NCBI GenBank assembly: GCA_001970955.1
Contig: MPUH01000183.1
Coordinates: forward strand, 24,299-88,298
Direction: 5' to 3'
Source: Stentor coeruleus
Lineage: Eukaryota > Ciliophora > Heterotrichea > Heterotrichida > Stentoridae
Length of the DNA stretch: 64,000 nt
In this document: piece by piece, positions 27,861 through 37,505 of the stretch
Layout: every line of letters begins with the position of its first letter
Position numbering within the stretch: the first letter of the stretch is position 1
Program-made: the position numbers and the translations under genes
Notes under the pieces: model-generated
Databases searched by the model: none
Told to the model about the DNA's origin: nothing
What the model saw: only the letters and a program-made list of their open reading frames with translations

Positions 27861-29179
27861 ATATTTAGAAATCTTATTAACTAGTTGGATTTAAGTTTAT
27901 GTTTCTGGGGTGAAAATTTTTGGGTAATGGGTAAGCTCATTGCTAGGTGAGATTATTTGATAACTGTTATGAAATTGTAAAATTTTGATGATTAGAGGAG
28001 GAATATGATTTAGGATGAGGAGATATAAAAATTTTGTTGAAGGTTTATGGTTGCAATGATTTATTGAAGATTGATGAATTTTTGAGAATGCAAACAGAAA
28101 TTTTTGATCAGGGAGAGATGGATTAATAAAATTTCATGGAAAGTGATTTATAGGTAGTCAAGAATGGATAAGACAAAAAATATTAAATTGGAGGATTTCA
28201 AAGAGTAAAAATAAGCAGAAAAGACTATTGTCTGTTAAGTAATAATAGGGATTTAACTATACCATAACTAAAGGTATATCGAGATTATTGCCACATTAGC
28301 TTAGTTTTCTTTTTTTTGCAAAATATATGAATATAAACTCTTTAGGCTGTCATTTAGTATCATTCATAAACTTAATCTAATTTTTTTTTATAGATTAATT
28401 ATTAGAAAGTATAAAACAATTGGGATTTATGATTTTCTAGTTTGGCAACTGCTTGACTTTTAATTTTTAAACAAGAACTTCTGCATAAAAAAAAAACATA
28501 CATTTCAATAATAATTCAAACGACTCTAGATTAATGGAAAATTTTACAATTTATACTTAAGTACAAATTTAATATAAACATAAAAGAAGCTGTTTGCCTA
28601 GCGTATTATATGATTATCTACTTAAATTTATCTTTGCAGCAGTGCTAAATTTATCAAAGATAATATATTCACACTCTTAATATATTCACACTCTGGATAT
28701 AGTTAATCCATTTTTATATTCGCCATTGCATCATCTTTCGCAACACACTATTTTATTTGTATTAATATCATAAATCATTATTGTATAAATGCTTACCTAT
28801 ATAGAAAATCCCATCTATTTTTTGAATATCTATTTAAAAGATACTAGTTATATATAAAATACCTTAATATATTATATCTAAACAATTTATATTGGTTATT
28901 TAGAGTATACCTGAATTAAGCATACTATCTAATCAACACTAGAAAAATAATAAAATTAAGAGTTTTTAATTAATTTCAGTAAGTATAATAAAAGAGAACT
29001 TACATAATTCGAGTAAATAAGTTAGTCTAACTTAAAATATCAAAGTACTTGATAGTAAAAATAATTATCATGAGAAGATAAAAAATGCATAAAATACAAA
29101 AATCATATAAAAGACTGAAATGCTCGATATTTGTTTAAACTCGATTATAATGCGGAAAATTTGTAATAATATAATAAAT
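27861..29179. other. Long intergenic region, nothing recognised
   Basis: The first 300 nt (3' flank of the ML gene) are G/T-rich and C-poor on the plus strand; the rest is A/T-rich. A short repeat of atattcacactct occurs near 28668-28695. No ORF or RNA gene is seen. Confidence 0.5.
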
Positions 29180-30967
29180 ATGACAGAACCCGCGAATGAA
29201 ATTGAAGGTCTGTTGCCTCTTGAAACATATGAACAACAGTTAATTAATCTTTTAGAGCAGCCTTTTCCAAAATGCCAAAGTAAACAGTTAGAAGATTTGC
29301 ATATAGAAGCTTTAAATACAATTGATAAAGAGATGACAAAAGAATCATTACAGAATTTTATAATGATCTATGTAGATTCAAGTAACAAGCAACTTTCTGA
29401 ATTATCTAAAATCATATTAACAGAATATGAAACTAAAACTAAAATCAAGAATATCACAACAGAGGAAATCGCTTCACAAATCCATAAAATTGCAACACGT
29501 AAAAGTTATGGGATTAAATGTAAAAACCCATTTGAAGATACAAATCCAGTTTCTCTATGGTGTTGGGAATTATTCAATTTTATTCAGCCTGTATTTATTC
29601 TTCGTGAAAGAAAACTTCTTGGTACTTTAGTTAAATCTTTATGTATACTTATACAAGAACTAAAAAAACAAAATTCAAAAGATTTGGCAGAGTACTTTTC
29701 TAAGTATAATAAACATTTGTTTGCTTATGAAAAGTTTAAAACAGAACAAATAGAGAGAAAACGTAAAAGAGATAATGATAAAGAATTAAAAGAAAAAATG
29801 ATGATTGAAAAACAAGAAAAGAAAAAGAATGAAGAAGAACAAAAAAAATTAGAAAGACAAAAACTTGAAGAAAAAAAAATTGAGGAAAGGAAAAAAAAGT
29901 CTGAGGAAATTAATAAAAAAAAAGAAGAAGCTAATAAGAAAAAAGAAGATGAAAGGAAAAAACAAGAAGAAGAAAAAAAGAAAAAACTTGAGGAAGAACG
30001 CAAAAAAAAGGAAGAGGAAGATGAGGAAAAAAAAAAAAATGAAGGAAAAAGTATGAGAATTGATATATTTTTTCCAAAGCAAGAACCTAAAAAACCATCT
30101 AATGATAAATCAAAAATTCCAGTTAAAAGTAATCTTTCAGAAGAATTAGTTGAAGACTTTGACAAAATATGGGAACTACAAAAAACCATCATAAACAGAT
30201 CGAAATGTTTTATTTACTTCACTGACAGTCATTTAAAACCTTATTTTTTTGGTGAAAAATACCCAAAACAAGATGTTAGCATACTGACAAGAATTTCAGG
30301 AATTGATTATGAACAAGATTCAGAAGAAGAATACGAAGAAATCCATGGTGAAAATATTGAAGATGATCACGAGTCTGATAAAGAAGAATCTGAAGAAGAG
30401 GAAAGCGAAACTGAAATGGAGGAACTTAAAACATTTATTGTAAACGATGGGTATCTTTCGNTCCATGGTGAAAATATTGAAGATGATCACGAGTCTGATA
30501 AAGAAGAATCTGAAGAAGAGGAAAGTGAAACTGAAATGGAGGAACTTAAAACATTTATTGTAAACGATGGGTATCTTTCACCTGATGAAAAGCCTGAAGG
30601 GGAAGAAATTCCAACAATATCCATAGTTAATCAAGAAATCCTACCAATGCAGACTTTTTTTTACGGTTCTGAAGAATTAAAAGGTCTTCAAGCTTTTTCT
30701 TTTCTTGATGAAACTTTGCCTATAACAGTTCCACCCAAACCTATAAAGCCAGTAAAAGAGCCAAAACCCCAAAAATTGCAAGTAGATGAAGCTTTGACAA
30801 ATGAAATTATCCAAATTGCTGTTGGTAAATTCGCTAAAGAAGAAATAATTGCAGCTGTAGTATCAAAATATCCTCTAATCGCAAAATCTTCAGTTAGAAA
30901 CATAATCAAAACAAAACTCTCAAAAATTAAAGAAGGAAAAATTAGATGCTATCAAATAAGGCAGTAG
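29180..30967 (+). CDS. CHAF1A: Chromatin assembly factor 1 large subunit (CAF-1 p150/Cac1)
   Basis: The histone chaperone subunit that deposits H3-H4 behind replication forks; nuclear. The N-terminal helical region (1-190) is followed by a long Lys/Glu/Arg-rich helix (about 190-285), the DNA-binding KER domain. Next is SMRIDIFFPKQ, matching the non-canonical PCNA-binding PIP box of animal p150 (IxxFFxK). Then LKPYFFGEKYPKQDVSILTR and IDYEQDSEEEYEE, an acidic region, and FIVNDGYLSPDE follow: the conserved p150 signature ending in DGYLS-DE. A C-terminal winged-helix region (LTNEIIQIAVGKFAKEEIIA) closes the protein. I placed the start at 29180 because it has TAATAAAT before the ATG; an in-frame ATG exists at 29120. 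A 120-nt N-flanked duplication at 30461 repeats the acidic segment; the real length is probably 555 residues. Confidence 0.88.
   Translation: MTEPANEIEGLLPLETYEQQLINLLEQPFPKCQSKQLEDLHIEALNTIDKEMTKESLQNFIMIYVDSSNKQLSELSKIILTEYETKTKIKNITTEEIASQIHKIATRKSYGIKCKNPFEDTNPVSLWCWELFNFIQPVFILRERKLLGTLVKSLCILIQELKKQNSKDLAEYFSKYNKHLFAYEKFKTEQIERKRKRDNDKELKEKMMIEKQEKKKNEEEQKKLERQKLEEKKIEERKKKSEEINKKKEEANKKKEDERKKQEEEKKKKLEEERKKKEEEDEEKKKNEGKSMRIDIFFPKQEPKKPSNDKSKIPVKSNLSEELVEDFDKIWELQKTIINRSKCFIYFTDSHLKPYFFGEKYPKQDVSILTRISGIDYEQDSEEEYEEIHGENIEDDHESDKEESEEEESETEMEELKTFIVNDGYLSXHGENIEDDHESDKEESEEEESETEMEELKTFIVNDGYLSPDEKPEGEEIPTISIVNQEILPMQTFFYGSEELKGLQAFSFLDETLPITVPPKPIKPVKEPKPQKLQVDEALTNEIIQIAVGKFAKEEIIAAVVSKYPLIAKSSVRNIIKTKLSKIKEGKIRCYQIRQ
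30342..30581. repeat. N-flanked direct duplication in the CAF-1 gene, offset 120
   Basis: 119 nt before the N at 30461 recur after it with two mismatches (gaaagcgaa versus gaaagtgaa, and tttcg versus tttca at the end). In frame, so 40 residues are counted twice; the conserved p150 motif appears twice only because of this. Confidence 0.92.
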
Positions 30968-31012
30968 ATAAAATAATTTAGTCGAAATATTAGTAATATT
31001 TTTATTATATAA

Positions 31013-32176
31013 ATGTATGAATTGCCTGAAGTACTTATAGAATTAGTATTTGAATTCATACCTCCGAAAGAAGTGTTTACAAATATATGCAGACTTAACA
31101 AGTATTTCTATGATATATGCGAATCAAAGCATTTTTTGAATAAATTACTAGTTTCTTTTATCAATACTTCCTTGCCAATATCATTAAGTACTACAAGATG
31201 TAAAAAGAATTTCATGAAAATATTCTCTAAAGATCATTCAAGATTGTTGAAGTTTATGGGTTTTGCAACAAATGGTGGAGTTGATGATGATTTAGCTTGT
31301 TATTGGGTTGGAAATCTTTTTAAAGAAGATTCATCATCATATTGTTCAAGAACAAATGAAAATATTGACACTGCGGCTGTACTTCAAAGTTCTCAAGATA
31401 AAGAATTTAATCATTCACAAAAAAAAGCTCGGGCAATAGCTGCTAAAATCATTAGAGAAAACCCTTTATTAAGTAAGATAGCAGGGGCGAAGGTTGCTAA
31501 AGAAAAAAATCTTTTACCAATGGAAGAAAGACTTTTTATTGATGCTTGGGATGAAAATAGAATGCTTATCGATATTTCTTCAATGAATTATTCAGAAAAA
31601 GTTAAACAGAAAGTGTATAATGTTTTAAAAAAAAGCCAACTAAAACTATCTTCCTTACATAAGAGTAATGATAAGAATTATGTTGAAAAAGAACTTGATC
31701 ATGAGAAAATTAAAATATTCAATAGAACTGCAATTATTAGAAAAATAGTGGTAAGTAGAGAAGGAGATTATTCCTGTCCTTTAAAAACTTTTGTTATATT
31801 TGTTAGCGATTACTATGAAGAAATTGGAACTAAAGGATTTCAAACTTTTTCATCTTTATATAACTATGAAGATCTTTTAGAATCAAAAGAAACAGATGAA
31901 AGATTTTCTATTAGCAAGCATGTTGTTCAACCTGAATATGAGTATTGCTTATTCCGGAAATCTTCCTATAATTTTCGACCGATATTGTGGGGGAAATTCC
32001 TGAGATCTTCGATAAGTCTTTTACAAATAGATTTAGATGATTATTGTTCTGGAAAATATATGTATGCAAAACTTATTAATTGTGAGAATCGAATGTCAGA
32101 AATGCATGACCATCATGAGATGACTAATATCGATTGCACTTATGTTTGCGCATATGGATTTGAATTTAAGTTTTAG
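31013..32176 (+). CDS. F-box protein
   Basis: A 387-residue protein. The N-terminal F-box (about 1-42) is LPEVLIELVFEFIPPKEVFTNICRLNKYFYDIC, with the usual LP...I..ILSFLPP...L..V.R..K.F pattern; this would dock it on Skp1 in an SCF ubiquitin ligase. The remaining 340 residues have a low-complexity Lys-rich centre and a C-terminal aromatic, beta-rich domain (SFNFRP-type text, YMYAKLINCEN, YVCAYGFEFKF) that may recognise substrate. No WD40 or LRR is visible. The ATG follows ATTATATAA. It lies 45 nt downstream of the CAF-1 gene and is convergent with CFAP58. Confidence 0.75.
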   Translation: MYELPEVLIELVFEFIPPKEVFTNICRLNKYFYDICESKHFLNKLLVSFINTSLPISLSTTRCKKNFMKIFSKDHSRLLKFMGFATNGGVDDDLACYWVGNLFKEDSSSYCSRTNENIDTAAVLQSSQDKEFNHSQKKARAIAAKIIRENPLLSKIAGAKVAKEKNLLPMEERLFIDAWDENRMLIDISSMNYSEKVKQKVYNVLKKSQLKLSSLHKSNDKNYVEKELDHEKIKIFNRTAIIRKIVVSREGDYSCPLKTFVIFVSDYYEEIGTKGFQTFSSLYNYEDLLESKETDERFSISKHVVQPEYEYCLFRKSSYNFRPILWGKFLRSSISLLQIDLDDYCSGKYMYAKLINCENRMSEMHDHHEMTNIDCTYVCAYGFEFKF

Positions 32177-32241
32177 TTTAAGAAATTATTGCATATGTCT
32201 TAAGTAATAATAATTAAAGAGATTGGATATAAGCCAAAAGA

Positions 32242-34824
32242 TTATGCAGCCTCTTCTGGAATAGACTCTAATTTATTTTGCTTCCTCTTTTGAGCAAACC
32301 ATCTGTCCTTCACATCCGAGATATTCTTATTCAATCTATCAATTTCAAATCTATAATGATTAACTTGAGCATGCGCTGCATTCAATTCTCCAATCATATT
32401 TTTCATCTGTGCCGCTTTTTCCTTAAGATTTTCCTGATATACTGCTAATTGTTCAACAACCGTTGGTTTAGGTTGCCGTGCTAGAATGTTTTTAAGTTCT
32501 ATGTATAACTTTTCCTTTTCTTGTATCAAAAAGTCTTTTTCAGCTACTTCTTCAGTTTTGGCAATAAGCCTTCTTTGTAATGTTTGGATTTTTATTATCA
32601 TATCATATGTTTCTGGATTTGTACCTTCAAGTTTTCTATATCTGTGAACATTCATTGGGTTTTGAAGCTCTTCAGATAACGCTTTTACCTTTGTTTTCGC
32701 TTCCATCAAGTCCTTTTGCAATCTATAAACTTCATGTTTTAGTTCAGGGATACATGCAATTTTACCTTTAGCAATAAGAAACTCACGCTTCAATTCACTT
32801 ATATGTTTTTTAAGATTAGAAATCTCAATTACTCGCTCATAATATTGAACTTCTCCTTTAGCTAAAGTTGACTGTTGTATTTTAATTTTTTCATACAACG
32901 AAGCTAACTCTTCATTTCTTTTTATCAATTGAGTTCCTAAAATATCTCTATCATTTATAACCATTTCATACTCTTTTTTCTGTTTCATTCTTTCTTGTTC
33001 AACTGATGCAATATAATACTTAAGTTTCGATATTTGATTTTCATAATTTTTAATATACCCTTCTTTTTCTTTCTTTTTTTCTTCATAGCGTTTTTTCTTT
33101 TGTTCATTAGCAGTATTTTCTTCTTCTAAATTTGTTGCTTGTTGTCTAAGTTCACGAATAGTATTGTTTTTTGATGAAATTTCTTCACGAAGTTTAATAA
33201 TTTGATGTTCTAAAATTTTAAATTTTCTTCTGAGTTCATCTTTTTCTTCATTTGATTCTAAGAGGGTTTTTGAGTAAATATTTCTATCACTGCGCACTGC
33301 TTCATAAAGATTTTGTTGTTGTTTTAGTTTCGCTTCAGCTTCGGTATTGTCTTTTTGGAGTTGAGTTATCATAGACTTTTTATATTTGACTTGCTCAAGA
33401 GTTTGAATATATTTTGAGTATGCATTAGATGCTTCTAAAGAATATTTGTCTTCATCTCTTTTTAACTGATAAATCAAAGCTTTAAGTTTTGCTATTTCTT
33501 TTTTGCTGGATTTGATTTCGTTGTTTATTTTTCTTTGTTCGTTTTTCTTCATAATTTCTTCGTCTGAATGCATTCTGGCAAGATTTTCCATATCAATACA
33601 GTCTTTATTCATTGTATTTATTTCTCTCATTAAAGCTTCAATGTTCTTTTTATCATTTTCATTATCTTTTCTAGTATCTGCGTTTGATTGGTTTAAGATT
33701 TCTAAGTTTGTCTTTGAAAGGTCTTTTTCTGCTTCAACTTCATGTTTTTCTTTAGTAATAATAGTTATTTTTTTGTTAAGTACCGCAATTTCTTTTATTG
33801 TCTTTTGGTTTTCTTCTGCTTTTCTATTTAGTTCTTCTTGATACTTTCTTATTTCTAATTCTTTTGCATGGACATCGCCATTCAAATTCTGATTAACTTC
33901 TTCAAGATACCTCAACCCTTCAAGAAGTTTATCATTATTTTGTTGTGATGTTTTTATTTTTTCACTATTCAATGAATGATTATCTCTTTTAAAATCCACA
34001 TCTTTCATCAACTCTTTGATATCTTTCAAAATTTCTAATTTCAAAGATTCTTTATTCTTCACTGTAGCTTGAATATTTTCATAATCTGATTTAATATCTT
34101 TTAGTTGTTTGTCTAATTCATCTTTTCTTTTCTCTTCATTTACAGCCTCATTATTCGCTTTTTGAATTCCATCTTTTAAATCTTTAATAGTAGTCAATAA
34201 ATTTCTTTTTTTATCTTCAAGATCATTCCTTCTCTTAATTAAATCAGAGTTTACATTCCTACATTCTTTCAATTTAGTTATTTTTTCATCTTGTGTTTCA
34301 AAAACTTCTGCTTGTTTTTTCCTTAATTCATCAAGTAGAGTTTGTTGTTCTTGAGGAATTATATCATTACTTTCTACTTTTCTATGTAGTTCAGCTATCT
34401 CATATTTATATTCAGCAAGTTTCTTTTTACCTGTTTCTTCCTTTTCTCGAGCTGCATCTACTAATTTCCAGGTTCGATCCACATCTTGTTTGACTTGATC
34501 CATGGCAATATTGTCTTCGTGGCTCAATTTCATAGCTATTTGAACTTTGACAGAATTAGCGGCGATATCACTATTGAGCTCTTTGCATCTTTTAATAAGC
34601 TTTTTTTCAGTTTCATGAGATGTTTTCAAAGTTTTATGTAACTTCTGGTACTCTAGGCGGAATCTTTCTAAAGTCTTGTCCCCGGCTATCTCCTGAAGTA
34701 CGTATTGAAAGTCTTGGTCTACTCGATCAAAGTCTGATTGAGTTAAACCAAGTCTTTCTATATCCTTTTCCGCTTCACGCATCTTCTTATCAGCGGTTTC
34801 GAGGTCATCAATTGGCTCTTCCAT
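32242..34824 (-). CDS. CFAP58: Cilia- and flagella-associated protein 58 (CFAP58/CCDC147)
   Basis: An 860-residue, nearly continuous coiled coil. The C-terminal part carries the diagnostic block NPMNVHRYRKLEGTNPETYD, then IQTLQRRLIAKTEEVAEKD and YIELKNILARQPKPTVVEQL. This matches vertebrate CFAP58 and algal FAP189 closely. It belongs to axonemes (linked to outer/central structures and needed for motility and assembly). The N-terminal start MEEPIDDLETADKKMREAEK is acidic. Full length for the family. A decayed copy of its first 320 nt and part of its leader lies directly upstream (34937-35258). The ATG follows TATAAAATATAA on the coding strand. Confidence 0.93.
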   Translation of the reverse strand: MEEPIDDLETADKKMREAEKDIERLGLTQSDFDRVDQDFQYVLQEIAGDKTLERFRLEYQKLHKTLKTSHETEKKLIKRCKELNSDIAANSVKVQIAMKLSHEDNIAMDQVKQDVDRTWKLVDAAREKEETGKKKLAEYKYEIAELHRKVESNDIIPQEQQTLLDELRKKQAEVFETQDEKITKLKECRNVNSDLIKRRNDLEDKKRNLLTTIKDLKDGIQKANNEAVNEEKRKDELDKQLKDIKSDYENIQATVKNKESLKLEILKDIKELMKDVDFKRDNHSLNSEKIKTSQQNNDKLLEGLRYLEEVNQNLNGDVHAKELEIRKYQEELNRKAEENQKTIKEIAVLNKKITIITKEKHEVEAEKDLSKTNLEILNQSNADTRKDNENDKKNIEALMREINTMNKDCIDMENLARMHSDEEIMKKNEQRKINNEIKSSKKEIAKLKALIYQLKRDEDKYSLEASNAYSKYIQTLEQVKYKKSMITQLQKDNTEAEAKLKQQQNLYEAVRSDRNIYSKTLLESNEEKDELRRKFKILEHQIIKLREEISSKNNTIRELRQQATNLEEENTANEQKKKRYEEKKKEKEGYIKNYENQISKLKYYIASVEQERMKQKKEYEMVINDRDILGTQLIKRNEELASLYEKIKIQQSTLAKGEVQYYERVIEISNLKKHISELKREFLIAKGKIACIPELKHEVYRLQKDLMEAKTKVKALSEELQNPMNVHRYRKLEGTNPETYDMIIKIQTLQRRLIAKTEEVAEKDFLIQEKEKLYIELKNILARQPKPTVVEQLAVYQENLKEKAAQMKNMIGELNAAHAQVNHYRFEIDRLNKNISDVKDRWFAQKRKQNKLESIPEEAA

Positions 34825-34936
34825 TTATATTTTATATTGAAAGTTTAATTTGATAGATATGCAGTTTTATGGTAGATGTATTTAACTTATTATTTTATTT
34901 TGAATCAGGAGCTGTATCTATATAAAATATTAAAAC

Positions 34937-35258
34937 ATGACAATGTTGTCTTTGTGATTTGATTTCATAGCTATTTGAACTTTGATAGAATTAGCGGGGA
35001 TATTATTATTGAACTTATTATATCTTTCGATAAGCCTTTTGTTAATTTCGCAAATTCTTTTCAAAGTTTCTTGTAACTTCTGGTACTCTAGGTCGAATCT
35101 ATTTAAAGTCTTATCTCCAGTTATCTCCTCAAATGCACATTGAAAGTCTTGGTATATTCGATCTAAGTCTAATTAAGTTAACCCAAGTCTTTATATATCT
35201 TTTACCATTTCATGCCATTTCTTAATAAGCTTTCGAGGTCATCAATCGGCTCTTCCAT
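34937..35258 (-). pseudogene. Decayed tandem copy of the CFAP58 5' end
   Basis: This segment aligns over its whole length with the first 320 nt of CFAP58 (including MEEPIDDLE and YQKLQETL-like text), and about 30 nt of the upstream leader is copied too (to about 35290). It carries many substitutions, small indels and stops. At 35173-35175 the copy has TAA where the live gene has CAA (34738-34740). The copied ATG lies at 35258, 434 nt from the real one. It represents an old partial tandem duplication, not an assembly overlap, because divergence is high. Confidence 0.9.
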
Positions 35259-35909
35259 TTATAATTTATATTGAAAGTTTAATTTAATAGTTAATATATT
35301 GGAAATATTAACAGCTTGTATATAACTTTTCAGCATATATGCCTTAGTTAATTTTATAAATATTATATTTATGAAGATTTAAGGATTTGAATATCAATAG
35401 AATTCCAATTACATTGTTATATCAAAAAATAATTAGCATATTCGAACTTAAAAAGTATATATAATTTGCCAAGTAAATGGTAATATGTTAGCCAATGCTT
35501 ACTTTTACAATTTGCATAAGATAATGCAAATTAAATAAATCTTAAAATACCACTAACCCCATCTCCACTACTACAATTTGAGACTAAAAGATTTTAAACA
35601 CACTTCCAAATATTAGATATGCTCAACTATTCAAAGAAATTGCAAATCTATACAATATTATTAAAAGCTTACTAATATCTTTATATTTCTTCATGATGCT
35701 TATATTTTTAATATTAATTATCCAAGAAAAATATTTGAGCTAAAAAGATTATGCCATTTGCTTAATAAATCTATCATCTAAGCAGAAAGTTGTAACAATA
35801 TTGAAATTTTAATGAATCATTCTTATATTTTTTTATATAATACAGATAGAATTTCAATTAAATAAAATACAAGATTTTCTGATATACCTAATATGATCTG
35901 TTATAAAAA
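35259..35909. other. Intergenic, AT-rich
   Basis: The first 30 nt still match the CFAP58 leader. The rest is A/T-rich with no ORF, RNA or repeat recognised, and serves as the upstream region of the vWA gene. Confidence 0.55.
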
Positions 35910-37406
35910 ATGGGGAAATCTATATCAAAGCCAAAAAATTTAACATCTTCTAATTTTGCAAAACAAATATCTTCAATGGCAAGTCATATTAATAGTTCAT
36001 CTCAGGACAGAAATATCCGAGATGACGAGCCACTAACTAAATCTCAGCAAATAATATCTACCGAAACTTCAGAACAAGAAGATATAGAAATTTCACTGCA
36101 TTTTGCTCGTAACTATTTTACTCCATCTGATTCATACCAAGAATGGCCATGTACTGTCCTCTTAAAAGCTCCAGAAGTTATAGAGACTAAAAGGTCAGGT
36201 GTTGATATCATCTGCGTTATTGATGTTAGTGGCAGCATGAGTGGTAATAAAATTGAATTAGTAAAAAGTACTTTAGTATTTATGCTTACTCAAATGACAA
36301 GCGCTGATAGAGTAAGTATAGTTTCCTTTAGTAGTTTTTCCAGCAAACTCCTTCCTTTGACTGTTATGAATGATCTAGGGAAAATCAAAGCTCAAGAAGC
36401 GATTGAAAGACTCAGAGCTTCTGGAGGCACAGAAATTGTTGATGGACTAGACTATGGGATTAATATCGCTATTAATAGAAATTTTGAAAATAACTCAACA
36501 GCGATAATTCTTTTATCAGATGGGTGTGATAATAATTCAGCAACTGCTTTTGAAAGGACAGAGGCATGTATAAAAAAGTACAACTCTTCCAACATTTCTT
36601 ATACAATTCATTCTTTTGGATATGGCTCAGATCATGATGCAAAAGTTTTAAGCGCAATAGCTGAAGCAAAAAACGGGGGTTTTTACTACGTTGAAAAATT
36701 TGAATTAATATCTGCAGCTTTTGCTAATTGTCTTGGTGAATTACTTTCTGCTGTAGCTAGTGATATTCATATTAATTTACAAACTTTACCATCCCCAATA
36801 GAATATTCATTAACTAAAGTTTATAGTTCAACTGGGGATATTCAATTTACTATGCCTAATGTTATGGCTGGAGACTCTAAAGAAGCAGTATTTATACTTA
36901 GTTTTCCTCCTTCAAAATTTGATATTGGTGAAGGAATTGATATAACTCCTATAAGTGCATCAGTTGAATACACGCTTATAAAAACAGGTTTGAGGAAAAT
37001 TCAAAATAAAGAGCTGGTTATACATATAAAACCTGATTCTGATGAAGTCGAACTTGATGAAAATGTTTTAACTAATTTTTATAGAGTTAAAGCTGCTGAT
37101 ATTTTAAAAGAAGCTGGAATATTAGCTGATAAAAGACAGTTAAATGAAGCTAAAGAACTTGTGTTAAATGGAGCTTATGAACTTAAAAACTGTGTTGTTA
37201 ATAATACTGAACTTGTACAAGTATTAATAAAAGATTTGGAAAAGGCTTCTGAAAGGTTTGTGGATTATTCTGAATATGAAAGAGGAGGAAGGGCTGAGGT
37301 TAAAAATATGGCGATGAACCATAAGAGTAAAAGAGGGGAGAATAATGTGATGTATCAGAATTGTGTTCAAAAGAAAATGCATAGTAAATTGAAAAAAATT
37401 TTTTAG
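35910..37406 (+). CDS. von Willebrand factor A domain protein, probably N-myristoylated
   Basis: A 498-residue protein. It begins MGKSISKP: Gly2 and Ser6 fit an N-myristoylation signal, so membrane attachment is likely. After a disordered Ser/Gln-rich segment, a vWA domain (about 100-275) has a full MIDAS: DVSGSMS (DxSxS), Thr in SGGTEIVDGL and Asp in LLSDGCDNN. A second beta-rich domain (about 280-385) and a helical C-terminal region follow. The layout resembles the vWA proteins of plants and protists (WAV3-like), but without the RING finger. It probably mediates metal-dependent protein binding. The partner is unknown. Confidence 0.85.
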   Translation: MGKSISKPKNLTSSNFAKQISSMASHINSSSQDRNIRDDEPLTKSQQIISTETSEQEDIEISLHFARNYFTPSDSYQEWPCTVLLKAPEVIETKRSGVDIICVIDVSGSMSGNKIELVKSTLVFMLTQMTSADRVSIVSFSSFSSKLLPLTVMNDLGKIKAQEAIERLRASGGTEIVDGLDYGINIAINRNFENNSTAIILLSDGCDNNSATAFERTEACIKKYNSSNISYTIHSFGYGSDHDAKVLSAIAEAKNGGFYYVEKFELISAAFANCLGELLSAVASDIHINLQTLPSPIEYSLTKVYSSTGDIQFTMPNVMAGDSKEAVFILSFPPSKFDIGEGIDITPISASVEYTLIKTGLRKIQNKELVIHIKPDSDEVELDENVLTNFYRVKAADILKEAGILADKRQLNEAKELVLNGAYELKNCVVNNTELVQVLIKDLEKASERFVDYSEYERGGRAEVKNMAMNHKSKRGENNVMYQNCVQKKMHSKLKKIF

Positions 37407-37505
37407 TTCTTGAATTTAGGTTAATTAAAAATTGAAGTTTGAAAATAAAAACGTTTTGAGTTTTTAAAAATATATATTAACATTTTAGCTATATGATAAT
37501 ATTTC

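Noticed and set aside
29725-30192. A 155-codon minus-strand Ser/Phe-rich frame
   Set aside because: It is the antisense shadow of the Lys/Glu-rich KER helix of CAF-1.
16759-30581. The repeated protein segments in the RCC1 and CAF-1 proteins as real domain duplications
   Set aside because: Both are centred on an N, nearly identical at the DNA level, and part of a general pattern explained by unmerged contig ends.
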